Shown piece by piece: positions 19,245 to 28,339 of a stretch of 32,072 bases of DNA. A model generated the notes under the pieces. It worked only from the letters and a program-made list of their open reading frames with translations. It had not been told where the DNA came from and did not search any database. Both the position numbers and the translations under genes were made by a program. Origin of the DNA: an uncultured Anaerolineae bacterium (GTDB taxonomy: Bacteria; Chloroflexota; Anaerolineae; J036; Brachytrichaceae); the NCBI GenBank assembly GCA_937927775.1, contig CALBEF010000083.1, forward strand, positions 1-32,072. The letters run 5' to 3'. The stretch's first letter is position 1, and each line of letters starts with the position of its first letter.

Positions 19245-20633
19245 ATGCCTCAACTCGTCACGCCCGGCGGCGCGCGCGGGGCGGCCCGCCAGCAACCCAT
19301 GACCATTCAGGTCGTCGATGTGGGCCGCGACCCCGCGTTGAAGCCGGCGTTGTTGTCCGGCCGGTTGACCAACCTGACCGCGCCATTCCTCTACCACGAT
19401 CCCGAAAAGCAAATCGCCTTTGTCCTCATGCCGATGGAACTCGGCATGACCGACATGGATCAGCAGCGCATCATCGGTCAGATGACCCAGTCTGTGATGC
19501 GCAGCCTGCCCCAGGATGCGCCGCGCGCGTATCTCCTGCAGCCGAGGACGTTCTTCACGTTCCAGTCGCTGGTCGAAGCCATTCTGGAGAAGGACGGCAT
19601 CACCCCGGAAATGCTCAGGGAACAGCAGGCCAAAGCCGACCTGCTGCGCGACCTGATGCGCAGCGCAAGCGAAGAGGAGCTTCGCAGCAAGGCGCGCGCC
19701 AACGACGCCCTGATTGACGGCATGATGTTCGAGCTGCTGAACGCCAGCATCGAGGCCAACCTGGACGCCGGGCGTGAGCAGGCCGCCCAGCAACTGGCCG
19801 GCCTGCAACAGATTCTCATCGAAGAGACAACCCACGGCAAAATGGTCGGCGCGAGACTGGCCGTGCTCGAAGCGTTCCAGAAGAACCCCACCCGCGAAAC
19901 GCTGGTGGAGCAACTGATCGCCTCGCCCGACAGAGAGACGCGCGAAGGTCTGATCGCGGTCGGAAGGCATCTCATCGATTACCTGTTCTTCCAGATCCTC
20001 ACCGGCCGGATCGACTCGGCAACCGGCGAAGAGAAAGACCGGCTGATCGCACTGCGCAAGGAAGTGCAGGATATCCGCGACCGCCTGGACGCCGCCTCGC
20101 GCGCAGTCATGCAGCGCAAGGCCGAGCTAATTAACAAGATTCTGGGCAGCGACAAGCCGGTTGAGACGGCGCGTGAAAATGCCGCCGACATCGACGAGAT
20201 GTTCATGAGCGTGTTGCAGGCTAATCTGGAGGAGGCCCGGCAGCGCAACGATCAGGAGCTTGGCCGGGCGTTGAGCGCGGTCTACCAGATCGCCCTGCAG
20301 ATCATGGCCGAGCACCAGCCGCCGGAAGTGCAGATCATCAACGCGCTGATGTCGATGAAGTACCCGGAAGAAACCGAAAAACTGCTCAACGACATCAAGG
20401 ATCAGGTCGATGACCGGCTGCTGCTGGTGATGGGCCAGTTCGCGGAGCAACTGGCCAAAGAAGACCGCACGGACCTGTCGGCCAGATTGACCCGGATCAT
20501 GGTGCAGGCGCGGGGCATCCTGCCGAAGTACGACCCCGGCAAGGACGGACAGGGTGAACCGGCCGCCGCAGGCGCGGCTCCGCCTTCTGCGCAAGAGCCG
20601 CCCAGGCCAAAGATCGAGATTGCGCGACGCTGA
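19245..20633 (+). CDS. CpXC-like protein without the zinc cysteines
   Basis: The 462-residue protein resembles CpXC-domain proteins of Chloroflexota from VVDVGRDPALKPALLSGRL through TAPFLYHDPEKQIAFVLMPMELG and on to SLPQDAPRAYLLQPRTFFTFQSLVEAILEKDGITPEML. In those proteins the N-terminus carries CPxCG-type knuckles. Here the first is replaced by TPGG (residues 6-9), the second appears deleted before APFLYHDP, and there is no cysteine in the whole protein. The remaining two thirds (130-430) are almost all helix, rich in Glu, Gln, Leu and Arg, perhaps coiled coil. The C-terminal 35 residues are a Pro/Ala-rich tail. Likely cytoplasmic. The role is unknown; loss of metal binding is inferred from memory of the family. 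Confidence 0.7.
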   Translation: MPQLVTPGGARGAARQQPMTIQVVDVGRDPALKPALLSGRLTNLTAPFLYHDPEKQIAFVLMPMELGMTDMDQQRIIGQMTQSVMRSLPQDAPRAYLLQPRTFFTFQSLVEAILEKDGITPEMLREQQAKADLLRDLMRSASEEELRSKARANDALIDGMMFELLNASIEANLDAGREQAAQQLAGLQQILIEETTHGKMVGARLAVLEAFQKNPTRETLVEQLIASPDRETREGLIAVGRHLIDYLFFQILTGRIDSATGEEKDRLIALRKEVQDIRDRLDAASRAVMQRKAELINKILGSDKPVETARENAADIDEMFMSVLQANLEEARQRNDQELGRALSAVYQIALQIMAEHQPPEVQIINALMSMKYPEETEKLLNDIKDQVDDRLLLVMGQFAEQLAKEDRTDLSARLTRIMVQARGILPKYDPGKDGQGEPAAAGAAPPSAQEPPRPKIEIARR

Positions 20634-20635
20634 GC

Positions 20636-20677
20636 GCAGATTACAGAGCACAGATTACAGACACCAGAATACAGAGC
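20636..20677 (+). repeat. heptamer array F (ACAGATT / ACAGAGC)
   Basis: Six 7-bp units, GCAGATT, ACAGAGC, ACAGATT, ACAGACA, CCAGAAT and ACAGAGC, begin 2 nt after a stop codon. The last unit forms part of the following terminator stem. Confidence 0.85.
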
Positions 20678-20704
20678 GGAGGGGCAGCGATGTCCCTCCG
20701 CTCT
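20673..20704. terminator. bidirectional intrinsic terminator between CpXC-like and FKBP genes
   Basis: An 11-bp stem AGAGCGGAGGG / CCCTCCGCTCT with a loop of about 10 nt is followed by TTGTTGT. It lies between convergent genes, and its left arm begins inside array F. Confidence 0.82.
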
Positions 20705-20734
20705 TGTTGTGTCGGTGAGGTGAAAGGAAGCTGA

Positions 20735-21256
20735 TTATTTCACTTCCAGCAGTTCGACGTCGAAGGTGAGTCGAGCATTAGGCGGGATTGGCCCCTGCCC
20801 CTGCGCGCCATAGCCCAACTCCGGGGGAATGATCAGCCGGCGCCTGCCGCCAACTTTCATGCCCAGAACACCCTCGCGAAAGCCGGGGATCACCTGATCG
20901 ACCGGGAACTCGGCCGGCTGGCCGCGTTGCACCGAGCTGTCGAAGATGGTGCCGTCATCGAGATAGCCGGTGTAGTGCACCACGACGTTCTGGCCGGGCT
21001 GCGGTTGCGCGCCGGCGCCAACGACCTCGTCGATGTACTCCAGGCCGGACGCCGTGCGAACAGCGTTGCCGGCAGGCGGTTGCGACATTGGCTGACTCTG
21101 CTGCGCCGGCGGGGCAGCCGGCTGCGCCTGCTGCTGCGGCGCTGCGGCGATTGCCCCGCCGCCGCGCCCCGGAATCGTGGCGATAAGGATCAGGATCAAT
21201 GTCACGCCGAGCAGGCCGGCGATGACAATCCACACGTTCTGTTCTCGTTTGGTCAT
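20735..21256 (-). CDS. FKBP-type peptidyl-prolyl cis-trans isomerase, membrane-anchored
   Basis: The 173-residue protein has an N-terminal membrane anchor at about 8-29 (VWIVIAGLLGVTLILILIATI) and a Gln/Pro/Ala-rich spacer (35-65). A single FKBP domain follows (69-172) with HYTGYLDDGTIFDSS, VIPGFREGVLGMKVGGRR and IPPELGYGAQG. The active-site aromatic and Asp residues of FKBPs are present. There is no lipobox and no clear cleavage site, so it is probably anchored with the catalytic domain outside, where it assists folding of exported proteins. A TATATG box lies about 24 nt before the ATG, in the loop of a GC-rich hairpin (21271-21298). Confidence 0.94.
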   Translation of the reverse strand: MTKREQNVWIVIAGLLGVTLILILIATIPGRGGGAIAAAPQQQAQPAAPPAQQSQPMSQPPAGNAVRTASGLEYIDEVVGAGAQPQPGQNVVVHYTGYLDDGTIFDSSVQRGQPAEFPVDQVIPGFREGVLGMKVGGRRRLIIPPELGYGAQGQGPIPPNARLTFDVELLEVK

Positions 21257-21323
21257 GGCTCAGGATTGAAGCGCGGCGACATATAGCGCCGCCGCGCGTT
21301 GCATGTCACTGCGCAATCAGCAA

Positions 21324-22787
<1,464 letters not shown>

Positions 22788-22805
22788 GGCTTTACCTCGC
22801 AAATG

Positions 22806-22811
22806 ATTGTA
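22806..22811 (-). promoter_or_regulatory. -10 box of gcvPB
   Basis: TACAAT on the minus strand lies 18 nt before the TTG start. The predicted start point falls next to the GAGGT ribosome binding site. It sits in the 46-bp gap after the peptidase gene. Confidence 0.4.
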
Positions 22812-22833
22812 CCGCACGCGCCAGCGAAGCCGG

Positions 22834-24477
22834 TCAGTCTGAGCTGCTTGTGCCCAGAATCCACTGCTGGTAAGCCCGGCGCGCAAGCGGCCCGATGCCG
22901 GTTTCGTCTGCCACGCGCAGCAAATCCCGCGCCGATGCGATTCCATAGCGATAGCGGTTGAAGTAGGCGCGCAGCCAGCTATTGAAGCGCATATCGCCGG
23001 CGGCATCGCGCACCGCTTGAAAGAAGAGCGGTCCTTTGCCGTACACCAGTGGCCCATACGCGCCGCGGTCGAATGCGCCGGTGGGTTGTCCCACGCGGTC
23101 GTCCCGGTTGAGGCGGCGCGCGTCGTTCTCGTAGCGCCGGGTGAAGTAGCGTTCGCGCTCGGCCTGCGCCGCCGGCAGTCCATAGCGATCCTCGATATAC
23201 AACGACGTGGCGTACTGCGTCAGCGCCTCGTCCAGCCATGCTTCGTTGAGCGGGTCGCTGCCCACCAGCGCGTACCACCACTGATGCGCGACTTCATGCG
23301 CCGTGACCCACTCGAAGTAGCCGCCGGTGATGTCGTATAGCGCGTCGGTGACGCCGGCTAGCATGGGGTATTCAATGCCGCCAGCGGTGGTCGGCGACAT
23401 ATACACTTTAAGCTCCTTAAAAGGATACGGGCCGAAACGGCGCTCGAACACGCGCGCGGCCTCTGTGGCGTATGTCAGCGCGCGCGCGCCGCCCAGCCTG
23501 GACGCCGGCAGGTAGTAGCTGCTGATGGTGATGGGTTCGCCCTGGGATGGCATGGCGGCCTGGATCAACTGGAACTGGTCGCTGAGGTGAAGGGCAAAGT
23601 CGCGCACAGGGCCGGCTACGCAGGTCACGTCCTGCTGCGCCTCTGGCGTCGCAGTTTCGAGCAGGCCTGCGGACGGCGCGCACACGCCTGTGGCAACGAT
23701 CACCTCTGTGGCCGGCGCGCGGATGCGCACGCGGTACAGGGCGGTCTCGCTGAAGACGATGTCGCCCCAGGCCGGCGCTTCATCCACGCGCCAGCCGGTT
23801 GCGTCGCGTGGCGGGATCATGGGGTAGGCGTTGGGCAGCGACAGCACGCCGTTGGCCCGGCCAAACACGCGGTAGCCGCTCTCGCTGTCTGTCGGCGCGG
23901 TCAGCGTGAACGTCATGGTCACCCACGCGCTGTGGCCGGGGGCCAGCGGCCTGTCAAGCGGCAGCCAGATCACGGAAGTGTCTGTGAGCGGGACTGCCAG
24001 CTCGGACGACTTGCGCAGGTGGGCCGATGGGGTAACAGGCCGGCCATCTACCCGCGCGCTTTCGACGCGCATCATGCCGCCCATGTAAGGCGTGTTCGGA
24101 TACAGGCGCAGCGCAATTTCGTTCAGCGGCCACATCCCGCGATTGGTGTAGCGCACAGCCTGGCGCCCGGAAACCGACAGCCCGACCGTATCCACTGACA
24201 GCGCGATGTCGTAGCGGGTAGCGCTGGCGAATACGTCGATGTCGTGACGATGGCTGGGGCGCAGCGCCAGCGCATAGGGCGCCAACTCGCGGGAGAGCGG
24301 GACAGAGGTCGGCGCAATGTGACCGGGGGTGGCGCGCGCCGGGATGGAAACCGGACTTGCGGCAGGCGATGCAGGGGGCAATGGCGCGAGTGATGGGCCG
24401 GCGCAGGCTGCAAGGAGCAGACAAAGCGCCGTGAGCGCCAGCATTGGTTTGACTTTGAGGTGGTTGGCGTTGGTCAC
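22834..24477 (-). CDS. M1-family-like metallopeptidase, lipoprotein
   Basis: The 547-residue protein is a gluzincin of the M1 aminopeptidase type. The zinc site HEVAHQWW with the third ligand Glu in NEAWLDEALTQYA is intact. The exopeptidase motif appears as GGIEYP in place of GAMEN. A late conserved tyrosine region (GAYGPLVYGKGPLFF) is present. The N-terminus is a lipoprotein signal with the lipobox LAAC (Cys25), then a Pro/Ala/Ser spacer to about residue 60. I prefer the GTG at 24477: it supplies the charged n-region HLKVK that the ATG at 24444 lacks, and it lies close to TATACT. The enzyme would work outside the membrane, cleaving N-terminal residues from peptides. It diverges from a LysM lipoprotein, so both may serve the cell envelope. 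Confidence 0.88.
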   Translation of the reverse strand: MTNANHLKVKPMLALTALCLLLAACAGPSLAPLPPASPAASPVSIPARATPGHIAPTSVPLSRELAPYALALRPSHRHDIDVFASATRYDIALSVDTVGLSVSGRQAVRYTNRGMWPLNEIALRLYPNTPYMGGMMRVESARVDGRPVTPSAHLRKSSELAVPLTDTSVIWLPLDRPLAPGHSAWVTMTFTLTAPTDSESGYRVFGRANGVLSLPNAYPMIPPRDATGWRVDEAPAWGDIVFSETALYRVRIRAPATEVIVATGVCAPSAGLLETATPEAQQDVTCVAGPVRDFALHLSDQFQLIQAAMPSQGEPITISSYYLPASRLGGARALTYATEAARVFERRFGPYPFKELKVYMSPTTAGGIEYPMLAGVTDALYDITGGYFEWVTAHEVAHQWWYALVGSDPLNEAWLDEALTQYATSLYIEDRYGLPAAQAERERYFTRRYENDARRLNRDDRVGQPTGAFDRGAYGPLVYGKGPLFFQAVRDAAGDMRFNSWLRAYFNRYRYGIASARDLLRVADETGIGPLARRAYQQWILGTSSSD

Positions 24478-24490
24478 AAGGCAGGCGGTC

Positions 24491-24498
24491 AGTATAAT
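24491..24498. promoter_or_regulatory. overlapping divergent -10 boxes of the M1 peptidase and LysM genes
   Basis: AGTATAAT holds TATAAT for the plus strand (24493-24498) and TATACT for the minus strand (24491-24496), sharing four base pairs. On the plus side the GTG at 24505 is 6 nt away and the ATG at 24508 is 9 nt away. On the minus side the GTG at 24477 is 13 nt away. Only one of the two promoters could be occupied at a time. Confidence 0.5.
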
Positions 24499-24507
24499 CG
24501 CGGCGTG

Positions 24508-25491
24508 ATGAGACCCCGATTCGATATCGTTGTGGCTATTGCCCTCATCGCGCTGACAGCGATCTCTGCCGCGTGCGGCGGCGCGGTGGCCGACGCTACG
24601 CCGACGGTGTCGCCCACCAATCCGCTGCCCACTCCCAGACCCACATTGACGCCGCCGGCGACGGCTACGCTGGCCCCGGCCACGCTGCCGCCGGTGCGCG
24701 AAGCTACGCCATCGCCGACGCCGGTCACGTATGTCGTGCAATCGGGCGACACGCCGATCCTGATTGCCAACAAGTTCGGCGTGAGTGTGGCCGACCTGAT
24801 CGCCATCAACAACATCGACCCGGCTGCGCTTCAAATCGGCCAGACCCTGATCATTCCGATCGGCCCGTCCGCATCCGGCGCGCAGAGCAGCGCGCTGATG
24901 CCTTCGCCCACGCCCACACCGCTGGAGATTCGCGGCCTGAACGTGTATCGCACGCCGATGGGCAGCCTGGAGGCGCTTGGGGAAGTGTTCAACCCCGGCC
25001 CGGACGCCATCGGCAATGTGCAGCTTGAGATTTCGCTGCTCGACGAAGCGGGACAAATTCTGTTGACGGTTCCTTTCTTTGTGGCGCAGGAGATGGTGCG
25101 GCCCAATGCCACATCCCCGTTTCGCGTGCTGTTTACCGACCCGCCTGCGGCGTACAACCGCTACACCATCATTCCCCTGCGCGGCGAGGTGATCGATCCG
25201 GCTGCGCGCTATGCCAACCTGACGGTCACGCGGAGCGAGGGCGCGCCCAGCGGCTCGCAGTTTCGCGTGTACGGTGAGGTCACAAATGCCGACACTGTGA
25301 ACGCCGGGCGCGTGCTGCTGGTGGTGACGACATACGACCCGGATGGCCGGGTGATTGGCTATCGGCAGGCTGTGCTCAGCGAGGGGCCGGTGGCGCCAAA
25401 CCAAACGCTGGCGTTTGACATGTCGCTGGCTTCATCGTCGCCGAATGTCGCGCGCTATGCGGTGTCTGTCGAGGCGCTCAAGGCGCCGTAG
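24508..25491 (+). CDS. LysM-domain lipoprotein
   Basis: The 327-residue protein has a signal peptide with lipobox SAAC (Cys23) and a Thr/Pro-rich spacer at 28-72. One LysM domain follows at about 74-118 (YVVQSGDTPILIANKFGVSVADLIAINN, ending IGQTLIIPI), which should bind N-acetylglucosamine-containing glycans such as peptidoglycan. The C-terminal 190 residues hold two beta-rich modules (LEALGEVFNPG..., FRVYGEVTNAD...) of the FxLYD type. It would be lipid-anchored and exposed. A GTG three bases earlier is also a possible start, and the -10 box is 6 nt before it. Confidence 0.9.
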   Translation: MRPRFDIVVAIALIALTAISAACGGAVADATPTVSPTNPLPTPRPTLTPPATATLAPATLPPVREATPSPTPVTYVVQSGDTPILIANKFGVSVADLIAINNIDPAALQIGQTLIIPIGPSASGAQSSALMPSPTPTPLEIRGLNVYRTPMGSLEALGEVFNPGPDAIGNVQLEISLLDEAGQILLTVPFFVAQEMVRPNATSPFRVLFTDPPAAYNRYTIIPLRGEVIDPAARYANLTVTRSEGAPSGSQFRVYGEVTNADTVNAGRVLLVVTTYDPDGRVIGYRQAVLSEGPVAPNQTLAFDMSLASSSPNVARYAVSVEALKAP

Positions 25492-25538
25492 GGAGCCGGT
25501 TCGCTCACGGTGTGTTGAGCGCGCAGCACCCCAAATGA

Positions 25539-26021
25539 TCAATAAATCAGCGGCGCGAGCCGTTTGCTCGTCCGCATGTAGTCCGCATACGCCTGGCCGA
25601 ACTTCTCCAGCAGCATGCGCTCTTCCAGCCGGATGCGGAACAGGTAGCAGGGCGCGAGCAGCAGCATCAACGCAAATCCGCGCGGGCTGAACAGCAACAG
25701 CGCCAGCCCGAAATGAAACACCAGATCGCCGGTGTAGGCCGGGTGACGGATGTAACGATAGATGCCCGTCGTGACGAGTGTTTGCGAGTCGCGTGTGCGC
25801 AGCCAGTAGGAATACTCGCGGCCCAGGTCGCGGCGGGCAATCCGGCGCAGCGCGACGCCGCCCAGCGCCGCCAGCAATCCGATCAGGTTCAGTGCGTCGA
25901 AGCGCCGGCCCTCGCGCCAGGCTCGCGTGAAGTCGCGCGCGGTGACAATCAACGCCGCCAAATCCACGATGGTTGATGAAATAATGAAGATCCAGTCGGC
26001 GCGTTGTGTCTTGTTCATCAC
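25539..26021 (-). CDS. isoprenylcysteine carboxyl methyltransferase (ICMT)-family membrane protein
   Basis: The 160-residue protein has hydrophobic segments at about 9-28, 45-60 and 103-128. The C-terminal ICMT/PEMT-type signature is present: LVTTGIYRYIRHPAYTGDL (82-100), followed by RIRLEERMLLEKFGQAYADYM. The family methylates small molecules or lipids with S-adenosylmethionine at the membrane; the bacterial substrates are mostly unknown. The GTG at 26021 lies 9 nt after GGAGG and 3 bp after the nitroreductase stop, so translation is probably coupled; an ATG immediately follows. It is the last gene of the F420 cluster, but a role in F420 metabolism is not established. Confidence 0.85.
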   Translation of the reverse strand: MMNKTQRADWIFIISSTIVDLAALIVTARDFTRAWREGRRFDALNLIGLLAALGGVALRRIARRDLGREYSYWLRTRDSQTLVTTGIYRYIRHPAYTGDLVFHFGLALLLFSPRGFALMLLLAPCYLFRIRLEERMLLEKFGQAYADYMRTSKRLAPLIY

Positions 26022-26024
26022 GGC

Positions 26025-26630
26025 TCATGTCCTCCATACTGTCACCGAGTTAACGCCATTGCGCCCGCGTCGTGTGGCGTGTCCCTCTGGCGCGGGATAG
26101 CCCAGTGTGATCAGCGCCTGCGGCGCCCAGTGCGCCGGCAGTTCCAGCGTCGCAATCACCACGTCCGGGCAGAACAACGGCGCGCACATCCAACACGCGC
26201 CCAGTCCCAGCTCGGTCGCGGCCAGCAGCATGTTTTGAATGGCGGCTGCGACGGCCTGGCCGGCCATCCAGCGTTCGGCCTGATTGCGCTGCGCGTCGGG
26301 ATACACATCCATGTCTTCCATGCTCAGACACGCCAGGATCAGCGCCGGCGCTGTGGTGATGCGTTGATAGGAACGCGACACATCCTTTTCGATTTGGTCA
26401 GGTGGAATGCCGTCGCGGGCCAGGTCTGCGCGCAGCCGGCTGCCCATGGCCTGCGCCAGCCGCGTTCGCGCGTCGCCCCGAATGACAACAAACCGCCACG
26501 GCTGGCGATTGTGCGGCGAGGGGGCGTGTGTGGCAGCATCGAGCACCTGGCCGATGGTTTCATCGCTCACCGGCCGATCGGCGTAGCGCCGGATCATCTG
26601 CCGCGCGCGAATCACGTCAAAAACGGACAT
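26025..26630 (-). CDS. nitroreductase-family flavoprotein, FbiB C-terminal domain-like
   Basis: The 201-residue protein has the FMN-binding nitroreductase fold: RARQMIRRYADRPV (8-21), HAPSPHNRQPWRFVVIRG (35-52), the central helix region AVAAAIQNMLLAATELGLGACW, and the C-terminal LGYPAPEGHATRRGRN. In mycobacteria FbiB fuses a CofE-like ligase to such a domain, which reduces dehydro-F420. Here a separate cofE lies directly upstream on the same strand, so this is probably the split counterpart. That assignment comes from context; a general nitroreductase is the alternative. TATAAC lies 5 nt before the ATG, giving a leaderless promoter at the edge of array G. Confidence 0.85.
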   Translation of the reverse strand: MSVFDVIRARQMIRRYADRPVSDETIGQVLDAATHAPSPHNRQPWRFVVIRGDARTRLAQAMGSRLRADLARDGIPPDQIEKDVSRSYQRITTAPALILACLSMEDMDVYPDAQRNQAERWMAGQAVAAAIQNMLLAATELGLGACWMCAPLFCPDVVIATLELPAHWAPQALITLGYPAPEGHATRRGRNGVNSVTVWRT

Positions 26631-26635
26631 GGCCT

Positions 26636-26641
26636 GTTATA
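26636..26641 (-). promoter_or_regulatory. possible -10 box of the nitroreductase gene
   Basis: TATAAC on the minus strand is followed by 5 nt and then ATG. Array G begins immediately upstream, so the repeats separate this promoter from cofE. Confidence 0.35.
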
Positions 26642-26749
26642 CGCAATACGGAATACGTGTTGCGTATTGCGTGTTGCGTATTGCGTATTGCGTATTGCGT
26701 GTTGCGTATTGCGTATTGCGTATTGCGTATTGCGTATTGCGTATTGGTG
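26642..26749. repeat. heptamer array G (ATTGCGT / GTTGCGT) with an internal inversion
   Basis: Twelve plus-strand units (GTTGCGT, ATTGCGT) from 26659 to 26742 are followed by a degenerate ATTGGTG. To the left, AATACGG and AATACGT (26645-26658) are in the opposite orientation, so the array is head-to-head. The unit is the reverse complement of array C. The array fills the gap between cofE and the nitroreductase gene. Confidence 0.92.
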
Positions 26750-26755
26750 GATGCG

Positions 26756-27502
26756 TCATCGGTACAGGTCGAGATGGGGCGGGCGGATGATCTCGGCGGC
26801 GCTGCCGTTGCGTTGACTGAAGGCAACCCCACGCACCAGCGCCGCCGGCACGCCCTCGGCAGCCTGCCCCATCAGCAATGTGGCGGCAGACGCGACCATG
26901 TCGGCCAGGCCGATGTCGGTATGCTGCAACTGATAGCCGAACAGATCGGGCCGGCCGCGCCAGTCTTCCACGCCGGGCATTCCGGACACGCCGACGGCTA
27001 CGCCGACTGTGCCCAGGCGGTGCGGCCGGCCATGACTGTCGGCGATCACGACCGGCAGATGAATGCCGAAGCGCCGGCCCACCGCGGCGGACAGCGCGCG
27101 CGCGCTGGCGTCAGGGTCGAGCGGCATCAGCAGAATCTCATCCTCATCCGCGCCCACGTTGGAATGGTCGATGGCGGCGTTGGCCGAGGTGAACCCCAGC
27201 CGATGCCGGGTGATGAGCACGCCGGGCGCTGCCCGCGACACGGCCTGCGCTTCGCGCAGGATCATCTCGACCAGGCGCGCATCCTTGCCGGTTTGTTCGG
27301 CCAGCTCTTGCGCGCGACGCGATGGCTCGACCGTGCGCAGGTTGACAAAGCGCCCCTCCGCTTTCGACACAATCTTCGATGTGACAACCAGAATATCGCC
27401 GGCCTGCGGCGCGAGAGGGTGCAAAGCGTCGGCTAACATTCCGGCCAGGTCATCGCCGGGCTGAATGATCGGCAACCCCTCGACCGGAAAGATCTGAATC
27501 AT
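26756..27502 (-). CDS. cofE: coenzyme F420-0:L-glutamate ligase
   Basis: The 248-residue protein adds gamma-linked glutamates to F420-0 using GTP. The family pattern is clear: VTSKIVSKAEGR near 41-52, LPVVIADSHGRPHRLGTVGVAVGVSG, WRGRPDLFGYQLQHTDIGLADMVASAATLLMG and VPAALVRG. The length matches stand-alone CofE, not the longer FbiB fusion. The ATG at 27502 begins directly after heptamer array H, with no -10 or ribosome binding site that stands out. The gene lies between npdG upstream and the nitroreductase downstream, which together make an F420 synthesis and use cluster. It is the strongest evidence that the host makes F420. Confidence 0.94.
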   Translation of the reverse strand: MIQIFPVEGLPIIQPGDDLAGMLADALHPLAPQAGDILVVTSKIVSKAEGRFVNLRTVEPSRRAQELAEQTGKDARLVEMILREAQAVSRAAPGVLITRHRLGFTSANAAIDHSNVGADEDEILLMPLDPDASARALSAAVGRRFGIHLPVVIADSHGRPHRLGTVGVAVGVSGMPGVEDWRGRPDLFGYQLQHTDIGLADMVASAATLLMGQAAEGVPAALVRGVAFSQRNGSAAEIIRPPHLDLYR

Positions 27503-27544
27503 GGCAGATCACAGACGACAGATGGCAGACGACAGATCACAGAT
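27503..27544 (+). repeat. heptamer array H (GACAGAT / CACAGAC)
   Basis: Six units run in register: GGCAGAT, CACAGAC, GACAGAT, GGCAGAC, GACAGAT and CACAGAT. The array starts at the base next to the cofE start codon. Its composition resembles array F. Confidence 0.88.
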
Positions 27545-27554
27545 CAACACTCCC

Positions 27555-27592
27555 GTCGTCAATCGTCAATCATCAATCGTCAATCCAAAATC
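27555..27592 (+). repeat. heptamer array I (GTCAATC), same family as array A
   Basis: GTCAATC, GTCAATC, ATCAATC, GTCAATC and CAAAATC run in 7-bp register and end one base before the npdG stop codon. Arrays H and I are of different families and together fill the npdG-cofE gap. Confidence 0.85.
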
Positions 27593-27593
27593 C

Positions 27594-28247
27594 CTAGGTT
27601 CCCGTGATGCGAATGCCGGCGCCTTTGACTTTGTGACGCTTGTTGATGGCGAGCAGCACGCTGGTCAAGCCCTCGACCACGATGGCGTTGTCGGCCGGCC
27701 CGGCGTCGAAGCCTCTCATGCCGGCGTCCTGGACGAGGCGCAGCGTGGTCTGTTTGGCGTCGCTGTCGTTGCCGCACACCAGCACGTCGCAGTCGATGGC
27801 TGTGTCGAGTTTCTTCAGATGCGTGAACGAGATGTTCTGGAAGGCGGCCACGACTTTGACATCCGGGCCGAGGAGTTGTTGCGCTTCGAGAGTGGCCGAT
27901 CCGCCGGCCGGCACAGACACGCGCGTGATGTCGGCCGGGTTCACCGGCACGGTCACGTCGATGAGCACTTTGCCGGCCAGCGCGGCCTGTACGCTCTGCA
28001 ATGTGGCCGCATGGGCCGAGTAGGGCACGGTCAGGACAACGACCTGGCCGGCCTGCGCGGCCTCCAGATTGCCCGCGCCGCTGATTCGCCCGGACGTTTC
28101 CCCCAGCGCCAGATTCAGTTCTTCAGCCACGCGCGCGGCTTTCTCCGCGTCGCGCGAGCCGATGATGATTTCATGGCCGGCGTTTGCCCAGCGCAGCGCC
28201 AGCCCTGAACCTTCCTTGCCTGTTCCGCCCAGAATTGCAATTCGCAT
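27594..28247 (-). CDS. npdG: NADPH-dependent F420 reductase (F420H2:NADP+ oxidoreductase)
   Basis: The 217-residue protein transfers hydride between NADP(H) and coenzyme F420. The N-terminal Rossmann motif is GGTGKEGSGLALRWA (7-21) and IIIGSRDAEKA follows (28-38). VVVLTVPYSAH and VLIDVTVPVNP are typical of the family, as are the conserved AAFQNIS segment and the C-terminal half with VCGND. The length fits. I start at 28247 (MRIAILGG), which has GGAG 12 nt upstream; the longer in-frame start adds unrelated residues. It is probably the first gene of the F420 cluster. The S8 protease gene lies upstream on the same strand, but a hairpin separates them. Confidence 0.93.
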   Translation of the reverse strand: MRIAILGGTGKEGSGLALRWANAGHEIIIGSRDAEKAARVAEELNLALGETSGRISGAGNLEAAQAGQVVVLTVPYSAHAATLQSVQAALAGKVLIDVTVPVNPADITRVSVPAGGSATLEAQQLLGPDVKVVAAFQNISFTHLKKLDTAIDCDVLVCGNDSDAKQTTLRLVQDAGMRGFDAGPADNAIVVEGLTSVLLAINKRHKVKGAGIRITGT

Positions 28248-28339
28248 CGTAATGCTCAACTCCATGTTGGGATGTGCGGCGGCAAGTGTAACGGGACATC
28301 CGCGATTGTCAATGCGGGCGGACAAGGGGCTGGGACAAC

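Noticed and set aside
21271-21298. GC-rich inverted repeat upstream of the FKBP gene as a terminator
   Set aside because: It has no T-run on either strand and holds a -10-like box in its loop. It is more probably part of the promoter region or chance.
22788-23183. Upstream extension of gcvPB to an ATG inside the peptidase gene
   Set aside because: The residues do not match the family, and overlap a well-supported gene on the same strand in another frame.
24478-25404. Extension of the M1 peptidase frame upstream through the LysM gene region
   Set aside because: The translation is antisense to a well-supported LysM lipoprotein, and the signal peptide begins at the GTG at 24477.
26528-27436. 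Open frame across array G with a repeating VLRIAYC peptide
   Set aside because: The peptide is the translation of the heptamer array, and the rest lies antisense to cofE. It is not a gene.
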